Source of the DNA: Pseudomonas sp. gcc21 | Lineage (GTDB): Bacteria > Pseudomonadota > Gammaproteobacteria > Pseudomonadales > Pseudomonadaceae | Direction: 5' to 3' | NCBI RefSeq assembly: GCF_012844345.1 | Contig: NZ_CP051625.1 | Span: 3,844,001 to 3,908,000 of the forward strand | DNA length: 64,000 bases | Part shown: piece after piece, positions 37,789 through 48,613 of the stretch | Layout: every line of letters begins with the position of its first letter | Position numbering within the stretch: position 1 is the first letter of the stretch | Notes under the pieces: generated by a model | Told to the model about the DNA's origin: nothing | What the model saw: the letters and a program-made list of their open reading frames with translations, nothing else | Database searches by the model: none | Translations under genes and position numbers: made by a program

Positions 37789-39825
37789 ATGGCCTGGTTG
37801 CATTCCCGGCGCCTGCATTATTTCGTGGGCGGAGTGGCGATTCTGTTTGTGTTGTTGGTGGCGTTGCGCGGCATTTTTCTCGTAGCGTTCTCGTCGGTCG
37901 ATCCGGGCGTTGATCAGCCCTGGGGGCTTGTACTCGAGACGCTGGGGATTGGCGTCCGTTTCGATTTGCGTCTGGCCATCCTGCTGATGCTTCCAGCCAT
38001 GTTTCTCGCTTGGCTGCCCGGCTGGAACAGTCTGCGTTCAACGGTGCTGCGCTGGGTGGGCCGGACTTACCTGCTATTGGCGCTGGCCGTCATTCTACTG
38101 GTTTATATTCTTGATTTCGGGCATTACGCCTACCTCGGCGTGCGCCTGAATGCGTCAGCCCTGAAGTTTATCGCTGATGTACAGATCTCCCAGCAGATGG
38201 TGTGGGAAAGCTATCCGGTCGTGTGGATCACCCTGGGCTGGCTCGCGCTGTTGCTGCCAGTGTTCTACGCGCTATGGTCGCTAGAAAAGATCACTCTCAA
38301 CCGTCAGGAAAAACGAATCGGTCTGTGGTCGCGGATCCTCGGAAGTGTGGCGATGGTGGTGGTAGTGTTTCTCGCCTTGCTCGGCCGTTACAGCAACCTG
38401 AACCTGGAAAATCCGGTACCGCTGCGCTGGAACGATGCGTTCTTCGCCGGTGATACGCAGCTGGGCGCACTGGGGCTGAATCCGGTGATCTTTTTCTACG
38501 ATACCTTGCTGGTGCCGCAGGACCGCTATGACCTGGAGCAGGTACGCAAACATTACGCCGAAGTCAGCCATTATCTCGGCGTTTCCGAGCCGGAAGCCGA
38601 AACGCTGACATTGTCACGTCACATAGCGCCGCAACCGCACCAGCTGGGGGTTGCTCAGCCACCGAATGTGGTGTTCGTGATGCTGGAGTCCCTTGGCACC
38701 ACTGCGGTCGGTGCCTATGGTAATCCGCTGAATCCGACTCCCAACCTGGACCGGATGGCCGGCGAGAGCTGGTTTTTCCGGCACTTCTATGTGCCGGTGA
38801 CAGGCACTGCCAAGACCGTTTGGGCGAGTATTACCGGGGTTCCGGATGTATCGCGTCAGGAAACCGCGACGCGTAACCCGCTGATTACCAATCAGCACAC
38901 CCTGATCAATGCGCTGAAGGATTATCAGAAGGTTTACACCATTGGTGGCAACTCCGGTTGGGCCAACATGAATGCCCTGATTCGCCAGAGCATCGACGGC
39001 ATCGAACTCTATGAGGAAGGTGGCTGGCAGGCTCCGAATGTGGATGTCTGGGGTATCTCGGATCTGGATCTGTTCAAGGAGACCGATCAGATCCTGCGCG
39101 GCCTGCCGAAGGACAAGCCTTTCTTCGCCTATATCCAGACGGCTGGCAACCACCGGCCGTTCACGATTCCGAAAAACAACGATGACTTCCAGGTAATCGA
39201 CCGCACACTCGAGGAAGTCCAGGCGGCGGGCTCGCGCAGCGTGGAGCAGTACAATGCCGCACGCCTGCTGGATTACAACATCGGTCGGTTCATGGAGATG
39301 GCGAAGGAGAGCGGCTATTTCGAGAACACCATCTTCGTGCTGTTCGGCGACCACAATACGCGTATCGCCAACATCGATTACATGAAGCCGGCCTTCGACA
39401 AGCTGGGTCTGGAAAGCAATCACGTGCCGATGCTGATTTACGCCCCCGAGTTGCTGAAACCACGGGAGTTCGAAGAGGCCGTAGGTTTAACCGATTTGCT
39501 GCCCACCATGGCGGGGTTGCTCGGCCTGGACTACGAGAACCGTACGCTTGGGCGTGATCTGCAGATGCCTGCACCAGAAGGGGAAAGGGTTGTGCCATTG
39601 GTGCTGCGTGAAGGTTCCTTTCCATTAATTGGAGCGGTGACCAAGGATTTCCTGCTGCAGATGAACTACGACGGCAGCGAGCCCAGCCTGCATGATCTGG
39701 ACTCGGACACGCCATTGGACAATGTTGCTGAACGCTACCCCGAGGAATATCAGCGGCTGCTGCCGCTGACCCGCGGGCTGTACGAAACCGCGCGTTATAT
39801 GCTGTACGAGAACGTGCGCGACTGA
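37789..39825 (+). CDS. LTA synthase/OpgB-like membrane sulfatase-fold transferase
   Basis: A 678-residue inner-membrane protein. About five N-terminal membrane segments (roughly 10-200) are followed by a periplasmic sulfatase/alkaline-phosphatase-fold domain. Metal and nucleophile positions are seen in VFVMLESLGTTA (Glu), VTGTAKTVWAS (Thr nucleophile) and VLFGDHNTR (Asp/His). The family includes lipoteichoic acid synthase, OpgB/MdoB phosphoglycerol transferase of osmoregulated glucans, and lipid A-related phosphoethanolamine transferases. In a Gram-negative cell, phosphoglycerol transfer is most likely, but the acceptor is unknown. Preceded by an AGGAG site. Confidence 0.88.
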   Translation: MAWLHSRRLHYFVGGVAILFVLLVALRGIFLVAFSSVDPGVDQPWGLVLETLGIGVRFDLRLAILLMLPAMFLAWLPGWNSLRSTVLRWVGRTYLLLALAVILLVYILDFGHYAYLGVRLNASALKFIADVQISQQMVWESYPVVWITLGWLALLLPVFYALWSLEKITLNRQEKRIGLWSRILGSVAMVVVVFLALLGRYSNLNLENPVPLRWNDAFFAGDTQLGALGLNPVIFFYDTLLVPQDRYDLEQVRKHYAEVSHYLGVSEPEAETLTLSRHIAPQPHQLGVAQPPNVVFVMLESLGTTAVGAYGNPLNPTPNLDRMAGESWFFRHFYVPVTGTAKTVWASITGVPDVSRQETATRNPLITNQHTLINALKDYQKVYTIGGNSGWANMNALIRQSIDGIELYEEGGWQAPNVDVWGISDLDLFKETDQILRGLPKDKPFFAYIQTAGNHRPFTIPKNNDDFQVIDRTLEEVQAAGSRSVEQYNAARLLDYNIGRFMEMAKESGYFENTIFVLFGDHNTRIANIDYMKPAFDKLGLESNHVPMLIYAPELLKPREFEEAVGLTDLLPTMAGLLGLDYENRTLGRDLQMPAPEGERVVPLVLREGSFPLIGAVTKDFLLQMNYDGSEPSLHDLDSDTPLDNVAERYPEEYQRLLPLTRGLYETARYMLYENVRD

Positions 39826-39832
39826 GATCAGC

Positions 39833-39851
39833 GGCCGGCGCGAAGCCGGCC
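39833..39851. terminator. GC hairpin between convergent genes, possible terminator
   Basis: GGCCGGC-GCGAA-GCCGGCC, 7-bp stem, lies between the stop codons of the sulfatase-like gene (plus) and nadC (minus). No T-tract follows, so termination activity is uncertain. Confidence 0.35.
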
Positions 39852-39857
39852 TGTGCA

Positions 39858-40706
39858 TTACATGGTCAAACGCATTGACAGATCAACGGCGCGCACGTGC
39901 TTGGTGATGCCGCCGATGGAGATGAAATCCACACCGGTTTCGGCAATGCTGCGCAGCGTTGCCTCGGTTATGCCGCCGGATGCCTCAAGCTTGGCTTTCC
40001 CCGCCACAAGACCTACCGCCGTGCGCATGTCCTCATGGCTCATTTCATCGAGCATGATGATATCTGCGCCGCCCGTGAGTGCCTCTTCCAGTTCCTCGAG
40101 GTTCTCCACTTCAACTTCTATTGGCTTGTTCGGGGCGAGGCTACGTGCCTGGCTAATGGTCGCGCTGATCCCGCCGCAGGCGGCGATGTGGTTTTCCTTT
40201 ATCAAAAATGCGTCGAACAGCCCGATCCGGTGGTTATCGCATCCACCACAGGTCACCGCATACTTCTGCGCCATGCGTAGCCCTGGCAGTGTTTTGCGCG
40301 TGTCCAGCAGGCGAACGCCGGTGCCCTTCACGAGATCGGCGTAGTAGCGGCTACTGGTGGCGGTAGCCGAAAGCGTCTGGATGAAATTCAAAGCGGCGCG
40401 TTCGCCGGTCAGCAATCCGCGTGCGGGGCCATCAAGCTTGCAAAAGACCTGGTTGGCTTCGATCCGGTCTCCGTCCTGTGCGAGCCATTCGACCCGGATA
40501 GCTGGATCGATCTGCCGGAACACTTCGTCAGCCCAGGCCGTGCCGCAAAGTGTCGCTGGCTCTCGCGTAATGATCGTTGCGCTGGCTTGCCGGTCAGCTG
40601 GAATCAGGGCGGCGGTAATGTCGCCATCACCCACATCCTCGGCCAAGGCCCGGCGCACGTCCTCGGGAATGATCGTCTGCAGGCTTTCGAGAGTCAGGTT
40701 GGGCAT
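39858..40706 (-). CDS. nadC: Nicotinate-nucleotide pyrophosphorylase (carboxylating)
   Basis: Quinolinate phosphoribosyltransferase: quinolinate plus PRPP gives nicotinate mononucleotide, for de novo NAD synthesis. The 282 residues match the family. Substrate-binding basic residues are in [20 protein letters not shown] (134-144), CDNHRIGL and [22 protein letters not shown] and [10 protein letters not shown] form the phosphate-binding barrel end. I chose ATG 40704-40706 (MPNLTLES), with GGAG upstream; an in-frame GTG seven codons earlier is less likely. Convergent with the sulfatase-like gene. Confidence 0.97.
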   Translation of the reverse strand: MPNLTLESLQTIIPEDVRRALAEDVGDGDITAALIPADRQASATIITREPATLCGTAWADEVFRQIDPAIRVEWLAQDGDRIEANQVFCKLDGPARGLLTGERAALNFIQTLSATATSSRYYADLVKGTGVRLLDTRKTLPGLRMAQKYAVTCGGCDNHRIGLFDAFLIKENHIAACGGISATISQARSLAPNKPIEVEVENLEELEEALTGGADIIMLDEMSHEDMRTAVGLVAGKAKLEASGGITEATLRSIAETGVDFISIGGITKHVRAVDLSMRLTM

Positions 40707-40760
40707 GGGGAAGGGGCTCCGTCGCACGTGAGTGATGGCGGCGAGTATACCCGATTGAAA

Positions 40761-40790
40761 GGAAAAGCCCGCCCCGGGCAGGGCGGGCTT
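40761..40790 (-). terminator. Rho-independent terminator of the alanine symporter gene
   Basis: On the minus strand, AAGCCCGCCC and GGGCGGGCTT pair (40765-40774 with 40781-40790) with a 6-base loop, followed by TTCC. It lies 14 bp past the symporter stop. Confidence 0.8.
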
Positions 40791-40803
40791 GGTGCTTCCG
40801 GGG

Positions 40804-42174
40804 TTACTGCGTATTGCTTACTGCAAGCGGGTTGTTGAAGTAATCCTGGGTCAGACGGAATACCACCGGGCTGAGCAACAACAGCGCCAGCAGGTTGGGG
40901 ATCGCCATCATCGCGTTCAGTGTATCGGCCACCAGCCAGATGGTGCCCAGGTCGATCATCGGCAGGGTGCCGAGCGGAATGGCGATAATCCAGAGTACGC
41001 GGAACGGCGTATTGGAGCGCTCACCGAACAGGAACTGGGTGCATTTTTCGCTATAGAAGCTCCAACCGATGATGGTAGTGAAGGCAAAGATTGCCAGGCC
41101 GATACTCACGATGTACTGACCCCAGCCCCCCGGAAGGCCCAGATTGAAGGCATGCGCTGATAGCGATGCACCATTTTCGCCGCTCTGCCAGGCGCCGGTC
41201 ACCATGATCACCAGGCCGGTAATCGAGCAGATAATGATGGTGTCGATGAAGGTACCGAGCATCGCAACTGTGCCCTGACGGATCGGGTTGTTGGTTTTTG
41301 CCGCAGCATGGGCAATGGGCGCGCTGCCCAGGCCGGCTTCGTTGGAGAACACACCACGGGCAATACCGAAGCGCATGGCTGCCCAGATAGTTGCGCCGGC
41401 AAAGCCGCCGGCTGCAGCGGCCGGATTGAACGCGTGGTAGAAGATCAGGCCGATTGCATCCGGGATCTCGCTGGCGTGGGTAACGAGGATAATCAGGCCG
41501 CCACCGACGTAGAACAGCGCCATGATGGGAACCAGCTTGCCGGCAACCTCGCCGATACGCTTGATGCCGCCGATCAGTACCAGCGCGACCAGTACGGCGA
41601 TAACCACCCCGGTAATCACTGGCTGGATGCCGAAGGTGCTTTCCAGAGCATCGGAGACCGAGTTGGACTGAATCGTGTTGCCGATGCCGAAGCCGGCCAG
41701 CATGCCGAATATCGCGAACAGCACGCCAAGCCATTTCCACTTCTCGCCCAGGCCGTTGCGGATGTAATACATCGGACCGCCGACATGGTTACCCAGGGCG
41801 TCTTTTTCACGGTAATGCACCGCAAGCACCGCTTCACAGAACTTGGTGGCCATGCCGACGATCGCGATGAGCCACATCCAGAACAGCGCGCCGGGGCCGC
41901 CAAAGAACACCGCGGTTGCAACACCAGCGATATTGCCTGTGCCCACCGTCGCAGACAGGGCTGTCATCAGGGCGTTGAAGGGACTGATGTCGCCTTCCTC
42001 GGCGGTCTTCTTCCGACCCTGCCACAACATGCTGAAGCCGTAGAACAGCTTGCGCTGCGGCAGGAGCTTCAGGCCTAAGGTCAGATACAGGCCGGTTCCC
42101 GCAAGCAAGGCCAGCATGGCCGGCCCCCAGACCACGCCGTTTATGGCGTTAATGATGGATATGAGTGATTCCAT
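40804..42174 (-). CDS. Sodium:alanine/glycine symporter (AGCS family)
   Basis: Inner-membrane sodium-coupled amino acid importer of 456 residues. About 11 hydrophobic segments are visible. AGCS signature segments are [29 protein letters not shown] and [20 protein letters not shown]. The family carries alanine, glycine or serine. It is transcribed alone, with a terminator at its end. The 5' region does not show a recognisable glycine riboswitch. Confidence 0.93.
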   Translation of the reverse strand: MESLISIINAINGVVWGPAMLALLAGTGLYLTLGLKLLPQRKLFYGFSMLWQGRKKTAEEGDISPFNALMTALSATVGTGNIAGVATAVFFGGPGALFWMWLIAIVGMATKFCEAVLAVHYREKDALGNHVGGPMYYIRNGLGEKWKWLGVLFAIFGMLAGFGIGNTIQSNSVSDALESTFGIQPVITGVVIAVLVALVLIGGIKRIGEVAGKLVPIMALFYVGGGLIILVTHASEIPDAIGLIFYHAFNPAAAAGGFAGATIWAAMRFGIARGVFSNEAGLGSAPIAHAAAKTNNPIRQGTVAMLGTFIDTIIICSITGLVIMVTGAWQSGENGASLSAHAFNLGLPGGWGQYIVSIGLAIFAFTTIIGWSFYSEKCTQFLFGERSNTPFRVLWIIAIPLGTLPMIDLGTIWLVADTLNAMMAIPNLLALLLLSPVVFRLTQDYFNNPLAVSNTQ

Positions 42175-42629
42175 TTCTTGGACTCTCCAGAGGATTCTAG
42201 TTATTGGCTTTCATGGCACTGCCTGTTTGATCGATATTCCTGCCACCCTTTCAGACACTGCAGAAAAGTGCCAGCAGTCTGAGCATAAACCAGAAAAACG
42301 ATAACCGCTGCAAACGCCGCGCCAGCGCGAGTGAGTTTTCGAACCGATTTCAGTCAGGCAGGAATATTTGCTTTTAGCCAAGGACGTCGCGGTTCTGGAA
42401 AAAGAGGTTGAAGTTCGCCGGGAAGCGCATAGAATTAATTGACGCCAATTTAATGCCATACAATTTTTGCCAGTGTCGCGATGGTCGGTGCGCGGCTTGC
42501 ATGCTTTTGGTTTCGGTAGCACGCGCGCGACAGGCCAGCCGGGATAGGGCATGTGTCCGAATCGGCGTCTTTCACAAAGCAATGCGGCTGTGATGAGTTC
42601 CCCACATGCTGGCCGCCAGGAGTTTTGAG
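42175..42629. other. 455-bp divergent intergenic region (symporter / DUF1631)
   Basis: Holds the upstream regions of two divergent genes. Candidate plus-strand -10 TACAAT (42459-42464) has only a weak -35 (TTAATT, 18 bases upstream). Short frames here look like chance, with no ribosome site or family-like sequence. The last bases carry the AGGAG site of the DUF1631 gene. Confidence 0.4.
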
Positions 42630-44942
42630 ATGTCCAAGGATCGCAACGTCATCCCGATCGGTACGGATTCCCGGCGAGTCGCACGGCCCGTTGCGCGCCC
42701 CTCTCATCTTCCTTCGTTATTACAGAGCATCCGTGACCAGGCTGTTGTCTTCTATAAGTCGGCGCTCGCTGAGCTGTACGATCAGGCCGACGACAGCTTG
42801 TTCGTGTTGGCTGACAAAGCGGCCAGCAATGCCGAACAGGGCATGTTTTTCGAAGTCATGCGGGCGTTACGCCTCAAGCGCGGCGAGCTGATCAGTAGCT
42901 GTGCTGGCGGCCTGATAGAGAAGTTTGACGATCTCGGCCGAATCACGCCCGCAGCAGAAGAGGCGCCTCAACCCTTCGCGGTAGACAGCCTCAGCCTGGT
43001 TCAGCCTGACGAACTTGAGCAGTCGGTTGCGCTGGACGGGATGGTGGGACGCTGTAATGAGCGCAATCGGCTTGCGTTGCAGCATCTGGCTCTGCGTATC
43101 AATAGTCTCTCCAAGCAGCCTGTCGACGAGCACAGCAATCCTCTAAGCCCCGCAATCCTGGCTGAGGTGTTTGTAGACAGCTTCGCTGCGCTCGATCTGG
43201 ATATAAAAGTACGGCTGATCCTTCTCAAGCTGTTCGAGCGTTATCTCTGTAACCGTCTGGATGATCTCTACGGCGAGGCGAATTCCCTACTGATCCAGGC
43301 GGGAATCCTGCCGGATCTGAAACTCGGCAGCGTGCCGCAGGCGCGTTCAGCTGCGCCCAGAGGACAGCATGCCCGTCCCCCCAGTGGCACCGTATCGGAT
43401 GCGTTTGCTGGTGATACAGGCGCGCGCGATCAGCGCGATCAGGAAGTGCTTTCGGTGTTCAGCCAGCTGATTGGTAGCTGGCGGCATGCCAGCGGGGATA
43501 CGGCACTGTCCAACCCGGGCGTGATTGGTGCTGAACCCATGCAGAGCGACGAGCTGCTCGAGTTGCTCGCTCATCTGCCTGCTGCCCCGACGCAAAGCGA
43601 TACGCGTAACCTCCGCAAGAATGTATATCAGCAGCTGGATAACCGCCGGCATGCCACAGGCAAGGCGCAAAGTCTGGATCGCGTCGATGATGATGTGATC
43701 AGTCTGGTGTCGATGTTGTTCGAGTTTATTCTCGATGATGAGCATCTGCCGACGACCGTCAAGGCGCTGGTGGCACGGCTTCAGCTTCCGGTGCTGCGCG
43801 TGGCGATCGCGGATAAGGCGTTCTTCAGCCTGTCACGTCACCCGGCACGCCGTCTGCTCAATGAACTCGCGCGCGCAACGGTGGGCTGGAATGATCAGGA
43901 CGACCTGCGCCGCGATCAACTCTATATCCTCCTGGAGAATATGGTTGGCCGTCTGCTGATCGAGCCCAGCCCTTCGGCCGAGCTGTTTGATGAGCTGCAC
44001 GCCGAGTTGTCCAGCTTCGTCAGGATTGAGCAGCGCCGGTCTGGTCGTCTCGAGCAGCGCACGCGCGATGCGGAGGAGGGTAAGGCGAAGGTCGAAGCGG
44101 CACGCGCCCAGGTCGCCGACAGCCTGAATGCGCTATTGCTCGGTCGAACTGTGCCCGTACGCCTGGTCGCCACGTTGCGCGATACCTGGAGCCAGGTCAT
44201 GCAAATGACCTGGCTTCGCCAGGGCGCTGAATCCGAGGCGTGGCGAGGTGTTGTCGATACCGCTGAGCGTCTGATCATCAGTATGGAAGGCCCGGCGCAA
44301 GGCCAGACGCTTCCGGAGCGGGATGCTGCCAATCAGAAAGTGTTGAGCGAGGTCGCCGAAGGGCTAGAGCTCATTGGTCAGGACGAACAGCAGAGCGCAC
44401 CCCTGCTGGCTGCTCTGGCCGCTTTGCAGAAAGCTGCCAGCGAGGCGTTGATCTCGCCCGCCGAGCCCATTGCTCGACCGGAAGAAGCGGCAGCACCTAC
44501 GGACAGTACGCTGATTCCCGCCGCTACGCAGGAAGCGCTTGCGGTACAACCAGCCGCGCTGGCGGATATCGAGGCGGTACATATTGCAGAGCAGGTGATC
44601 GAATCAGTAGCCGTTGAAGAAGAGGCGGAACTGGTTATCGATCTGCCCAGTGCAGAATCGATCAGCTGGGTCTCGCGCTTGCACGCGGGCAGCTGGTTCG
44701 AGCTGACGCCCAGCGAGGGGCAGCCAGCCCAGCGGTGCAAACTGGCGGCGATAATCAGCTTCAGTGGCAATCATATCTTCGTAAACCGCAGCGGGGTCAA
44801 GGTCGCGGAGTTCAGGACGCAGGCGCTGCAGCGGCACTTTGACAGTGGTCTGATCCATCTTGTGGATGACAACCAGTTGTTTGATCGAGCTCTGGAATCG
44901 GTTATCGGTAATCTACGACAGCTGCAATCCGGCCGATCCTGA
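42630..44942 (+). CDS. DUF1631 family protein
   Basis: Large cytosolic protein of 770 residues that matches the DUF1631 family of Pseudomonas and relatives. The N-terminal half is mostly helical (IRDQAVVFYKSALAELYDQA and DSFAALDLDIKVRLILLKL). A flexible linker (about 615-680) leads to the C-terminal segment WVSRLHAGSWFELTPSEG, then FVNRSGVKVAEFRTQALQR, reminiscent of a PilZ-like beta-barrel; I regard that resemblance as weak. Function is unknown. I start at ATG 42630 (MSKDRNV), with AGGAG seven bases upstream. A large stem-loop follows the stop at once. Confidence 0.8.
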   Translation: MSKDRNVIPIGTDSRRVARPVARPSHLPSLLQSIRDQAVVFYKSALAELYDQADDSLFVLADKAASNAEQGMFFEVMRALRLKRGELISSCAGGLIEKFDDLGRITPAAEEAPQPFAVDSLSLVQPDELEQSVALDGMVGRCNERNRLALQHLALRINSLSKQPVDEHSNPLSPAILAEVFVDSFAALDLDIKVRLILLKLFERYLCNRLDDLYGEANSLLIQAGILPDLKLGSVPQARSAAPRGQHARPPSGTVSDAFAGDTGARDQRDQEVLSVFSQLIGSWRHASGDTALSNPGVIGAEPMQSDELLELLAHLPAAPTQSDTRNLRKNVYQQLDNRRHATGKAQSLDRVDDDVISLVSMLFEFILDDEHLPTTVKALVARLQLPVLRVAIADKAFFSLSRHPARRLLNELARATVGWNDQDDLRRDQLYILLENMVGRLLIEPSPSAELFDELHAELSSFVRIEQRRSGRLEQRTRDAEEGKAKVEAARAQVADSLNALLLGRTVPVRLVATLRDTWSQVMQMTWLRQGAESEAWRGVVDTAERLIISMEGPAQGQTLPERDAANQKVLSEVAEGLELIGQDEQQSAPLLAALAALQKAASEALISPAEPIARPEEAAAPTDSTLIPAATQEALAVQPAALADIEAVHIAEQVIESVAVEEEAELVIDLPSAESISWVSRLHAGSWFELTPSEGQPAQRCKLAAIISFSGNHIFVNRSGVKVAEFRTQALQRHFDSGLIHLVDDNQLFDRALESVIGNLRQLQSGRS

Positions 44943-44999
44943 ACTAGGGTCTGTTGCCGTTTCATTGCGAGCCGCGATGAAACGACAACAGACCCTAGT
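44943..44999. repeat. 57-nt near-perfect hairpin after DUF1631 (REP-like, core shared with 56368-56404)
   Basis: Outer arms of 14 bp (ACTAGGGTCTGTTG and CAACAGACCCTAGT) enclose, after one C-A mismatch, an 8-bp stem (CGTTTCAT / ATGAAACG) and a GCG/CGC tip. It starts 1 bp from the gene's end, so it may act as terminator or 3' stabiliser. The inner part (TTCATTGCGAGCCGCGATGAA) resembles the core of the hairpin at 56368-56404, while the outer arms differ. Confidence 0.85.
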
Positions 45000-45049
45000 G
45001 CTTTGAGCCGCATGCCTGCTAGCATGGCTTTTTTTGCCGGTGGGATAGC

Positions 45050-45649
45050 ATGCTCAGAGTTGCGCAGGATGGTTGGCTGACGGACGCGCGTGCCTGCCCG
45101 TCCCCGCATTGCAATGCAAGGCCGGCGGGGGAGAATATCTCGCTACTGGTCATCCACAACATCAGCCTCCCGCCGGGCCAGTTTGGTGGCGGTTTTGTGC
45201 AACCGTTCTTTGCCGGCCAGCTGGATCCCGACCAGCATCCCTATTTTGCCCTGATTGCCTCCATGCGCGTTTCAGCGCATTTTCTCATTGAGCGGGACGG
45301 ATCCTTATTCCAGTTTGTATCCTGCCTGGACCGTGCCTGGCATGCGGGTGCGTCTCGCTTTGGCGGCCGGGCAGATTGCAACGACTATTCCATAGGCGTG
45401 GAGCTGGAGGGTGCCGACACCACCCCCTATACCCCGGCACAGTACGCTACGCTGATTGATCTGACTCGCGCCTTGCAGGAAGCCTATCCGGCGATCACTC
45501 CCCATCGCATCACTGGCCACGAATTCATCGCACCCGGGCGCAAGACCGACCCTGGGCCTGCATTTGACTGGCAAGGTTATCTGCGCGCGGTGACCGGTCA
45601 TGCCGATATGCCGCATCTCGCCTCGCCTGATCAACGGAGCTCTGCATGA
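45050..45649 (+). CDS. ampD: 1,6-anhydro-N-acetylmuramyl-L-alanine amidase
   Basis: Cytosolic zinc amidase that cleaves anhydro-MurNAc peptides during peptidoglycan recycling; its loss derepresses AmpC in many Gram-negatives. The 199 residues show Zn ligands H36 (VIHNIS), H157 and D167 (TGHEFIAPGRKTDPG). Catalytic-site residues are E119 and K165. Numbering is within three residues of E. coli AmpD. The stop overlaps the ampE start by 4 bp, forming the usual ampDE operon. Confidence 0.97.
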   Translation: MLRVAQDGWLTDARACPSPHCNARPAGENISLLVIHNISLPPGQFGGGFVQPFFAGQLDPDQHPYFALIASMRVSAHFLIERDGSLFQFVSCLDRAWHAGASRFGGRADCNDYSIGVELEGADTTPYTPAQYATLIDLTRALQEAYPAITPHRITGHEFIAPGRKTDPGPAFDWQGYLRAVTGHADMPHLASPDQRSSA

Positions 45650-46464
45650 ATTTTCTGGTTTTGCTACTGGTGGCCGTTATTCTACGGTTTACCCCTTGGC
45701 GCGGCGGCTTTCCGATTGACGTCCTGGGCTATTGGTCAGACTGGGTGGGCCGCGTCACCCGCGGGCGTTCGAGCTGGTTGTTCCTGATAATGCTGTTGTT
45801 GCCGCTACCACTGCTGGCAGTGGTTCTGTGGCTGGCCACGGGCGTAGCCTACGGCGTGCTGACGCTGATCATCCATACCTTGCTGGTGCTCCTATGCGTG
45901 GGCCGCTCCGATCCGCTTGGCACCATGACCAGCGCCGTAGGCGAGGCCTGGCAGCGTGGCGATCAGGAGGCGGCCAGCGTGCTGGCGGAGCGCGACTTCG
46001 GCGTGGTGGGGGATGACGCAGCAGTGCTGCTACAGGGCCTGCGCGGCCGCATGGCAGCGGAGGCCTGTCATGGTTATTTCGTTCCGGCGTTCTGGTATGT
46101 GCTCCTGGGGCCGATCGTAGCGGTGGGGTATCGCCTGGCATGGCTTGCCAGTCAGCGCAGCGATGCTGGCGGTAACGCGTTTGCCGGAGCCCTGGCCCAC
46201 GCGCTCGAGTGGCTGCCGGTGCGTCTGATGGGGCTCAGCTTTGCGCTGGTAGGGCATTTCGATGCGACTCTGGCTGTGCTCCGCCGGGTCGTGCTGCAAT
46301 GGGAGCCGCAGACGGTACAGCTGGCTCAGTGGTTTACCGCCGCCGCCTTGACTGAGAGTTCCGCCGTACCGGTCGCTCAGCCTCTGGATGTGATGCGTAC
46401 CTTCCTGCTGCGTGCAGTACTGGTGTGGGCGGTGGTCATCGCCTTTATCTCCCTGATGGGCTAA
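45646..46464 (+). CDS. ampE: AmpE, inner-membrane regulatory signalling modulator
   Basis: A 272-residue membrane protein with about four hydrophobic segments (for example SWLFLIMLLLPLPLLAVVLW). It matches AmpE by position directly behind ampD and by length. Its exact role in sensing or recycling is not established, and it is proposed to modulate the beta-lactamase induction pathway. No ampC or ampR is present in the window. Confidence 0.9.
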   Translation: MNFLVLLLVAVILRFTPWRGGFPIDVLGYWSDWVGRVTRGRSSWLFLIMLLLPLPLLAVVLWLATGVAYGVLTLIIHTLLVLLCVGRSDPLGTMTSAVGEAWQRGDQEAASVLAERDFGVVGDDAAVLLQGLRGRMAAEACHGYFVPAFWYVLLGPIVAVGYRLAWLASQRSDAGGNAFAGALAHALEWLPVRLMGLSFALVGHFDATLAVLRRVVLQWEPQTVQLAQWFTAAALTESSAVPVAQPLDVMRTFLLRAVLVWAVVIAFISLMG

Positions 46465-46547
46465 AGACTCCCGGCGCAAGGCCGATAGTAGGGGTTAATT
46501 CAGGGTTTGCCTGACCCCACCATCATTTGCCCCAGGGAGACATCACT

Positions 46548-48563
46548 GTGAATACCCTCTTGGCTCCTGCCATAGCGCTTATGAACAGACTCCGCTACGG
46601 CATGAAGTTCTGCCTGATCAGTCTTCTGTGTTTTGTTCCCCTCGGCGTTATGGTCGGTTTCCTGGGGTTGCAGCAATATGAGCGCGTGCAATTGACGGAG
46701 CGCGGGCTCGATTCAATTGGCCTCATGCGTGAGATGGTGGTGGTCGTGCAGAATGCCGAAATACTGCACGATCTGGATGAGGTGCATTTCCAGTTTGGTC
46801 CGGGCGATCAGGCGCAGGCGCTGGATCAGCGCACTCAAGTGCTTCGTAGCAGGATTATAGAGGGGCTGGAGGGGCTACAGATTGATAACGCTGACCCGCT
46901 CGCTGCAGACCTGATCAGCGCCCGCGATAAACTGGTCGATCTCTATGGGCGCATCGCGGACGCCTCGTCACGCAATCGCGCTGACATGTCGTCTCAGGCG
47001 TACGGTAATGCGCGTTCGCTTCTTTCCATGATCGCTGGCTATGCAGGCTTGTCGCAGGACTTCGATCCGGCGGTTCGTCACATGACGTCTGTGTTGGTGG
47101 ATGAGGTACCTGACATTACCGGCACCCTTGCTGAAGGGCGCAGGCTGGGGGCGGTCGCGTTGGGCCAGGGATATCTGAATTCTGATGGCAGCCGCGCCAT
47201 GGACAGCCTGCTCGACGACATCGACCGGCTCACCACCGATTACAAACAGGCTCTCGGGATGATCGACCAGCAGATAGTTACCGAGCTTGGAATGAACGTC
47301 GAGGCCAGCGTAGCGAGTATTGGCGATAGCGTCTTGCTGTTCGAAGATAAAATCATTTTCGCCAGCGATCTCTCGGGCGACTGGAATGCGTACTTCGACG
47401 AAGTCAGCGGCGAGATCAACCACACCTACGCGCTGGGTGACGCCATAGTCAGCGTATTGCATGACAAGCTCGATCAACGTCTTGGCAGTAACTGGCGGAC
47501 GATGTTGCTGCTGATCGGCACCATGCTCGCTTTGTTCGTCGTCATCACCTACCTGTATGCGGGCTTTTACATCTCCACCCGACAGACTATCGGACGCCTG
47601 TCTGAGCTGATGACCCGCGTGGCTGGCGGCGATATGACAGTCAGCACGGCGGTAGGCAGTCGCGACGAGCTGGGCGCGCTGACCCGGGACTTCAATGAAA
47701 CGATCGCGCGGATCCGCGAGCTGATCCAGCGGGTCAGCGCCACCTCCGGTCTGGTGCAAGAACAGTCGCAACAGGTTGAGACCATTTCGGCTCAGAGCAG
47801 CCAGGCGGCGATGGACCAGCGTAGCCAGATAGAGCAGGTGGCTACCGCAATGAACGAGATGGCTGCGACCTCGCAGGAAGTAGCGCGCAGTGCGGCCTCT
47901 GCGGTGGTGAATGCCGAACAGGTGAATACCGAAACACTCAGCGGCCGTCGCCTGGTGGAAAGCTCCGTGGACGGAATCGAGAGTCTGGCCGGGGAAATCG
48001 AGAAATCGGTTGCGGTCATCAATCGCCTGGCTGAAGACAGCGTTTCCATCAGCCGCGTCCTGGATGTGATCAAGGGTGTCGCCGAACAGACCAACCTGCT
48101 GGCATTGAATGCGGCTATTGAAGCGGCACGTGCCGGCGAGCAAGGCCGCGGGTTCGCCGTTGTCGCCGATGAGGTGCGCACTCTGGCGCAGCGTACACAC
48201 CAGTCGACTGAAGAGATCGAGCAGATGATCGGTCGCTTGCAGAATGGCGTCTCGGCAGCCGTCAGCGCGATGGATGCCAGCCATAGCAAGACTGCTACAG
48301 CTGTGGATGCTTCGCTGCAAGTGCAGGCGGCGCTGGATAACATTGCCCGGGCGGTAACCCAGATCGTCGATCAGAGCCAGCAGATTGCCGCTGCAGCAGA
48401 AGAGCAGACTGCGGTCAGCCATGATATCGATCAGAACATTGTGCAGATCAATCAAACCGGCGAGCGCACAGCGGAGGGAGCGACGCGCACCGAGGAGTCC
48501 AGCAAGCGCATGGGAGGTCTGGTCAAGGAGCTGCAGGACATGCTGGGCGCGTTTCGCGTCTGA
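46548..48563 (+). CDS. Methyl-accepting chemotaxis protein
   Basis: Chemoreceptor of 671 residues. One N-terminal membrane segment (about 20-45), a periplasmic helical ligand domain (about 46-310), a second membrane segment (about 320-345) and a HAMP region follow. The cytoplasmic signalling hairpin is [20 protein letters not shown], then [14 protein letters not shown]. The start is GTG 46548, with CAGGGAG eight bases upstream; a TTG seven codons earlier is in frame but less likely. The ligand is unknown, and no che genes are nearby. Confidence 0.93.
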   Translation: MNTLLAPAIALMNRLRYGMKFCLISLLCFVPLGVMVGFLGLQQYERVQLTERGLDSIGLMREMVVVVQNAEILHDLDEVHFQFGPGDQAQALDQRTQVLRSRIIEGLEGLQIDNADPLAADLISARDKLVDLYGRIADASSRNRADMSSQAYGNARSLLSMIAGYAGLSQDFDPAVRHMTSVLVDEVPDITGTLAEGRRLGAVALGQGYLNSDGSRAMDSLLDDIDRLTTDYKQALGMIDQQIVTELGMNVEASVASIGDSVLLFEDKIIFASDLSGDWNAYFDEVSGEINHTYALGDAIVSVLHDKLDQRLGSNWRTMLLLIGTMLALFVVITYLYAGFYISTRQTIGRLSELMTRVAGGDMTVSTAVGSRDELGALTRDFNETIARIRELIQRVSATSGLVQEQSQQVETISAQSSQAAMDQRSQIEQVATAMNEMAATSQEVARSAASAVVNAEQVNTETLSGRRLVESSVDGIESLAGEIEKSVAVINRLAEDSVSISRVLDVIKGVAEQTNLLALNAAIEAARAGEQGRGFAVVADEVRTLAQRTHQSTEEIEQMIGRLQNGVSAAVSAMDASHSKTATAVDASLQVQAALDNIARAVTQIVDQSQQIAAAAEEQTAVSHDIDQNIVQINQTGERTAEGATRTEESSKRMGGLVKELQDMLGAFRV

Positions 48564-48613
48564 CAGTCTGTATCAGACGCGCTGACGTTGTGCTGCAGCT
48601 CGGCGGCGTCTGG

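Noticed and set aside
42175..42629. Glycine riboswitch before the alanine/glycine symporter
   Set aside because: No recognisable conserved core, and the symporter has an ordinary leader.
46968..48455. A 495-codon minus-strand frame opposite the chemoreceptor
   Set aside because: The plus-strand frame has clear chemoreceptor signalling motifs; the other is low-complexity shadow sequence.
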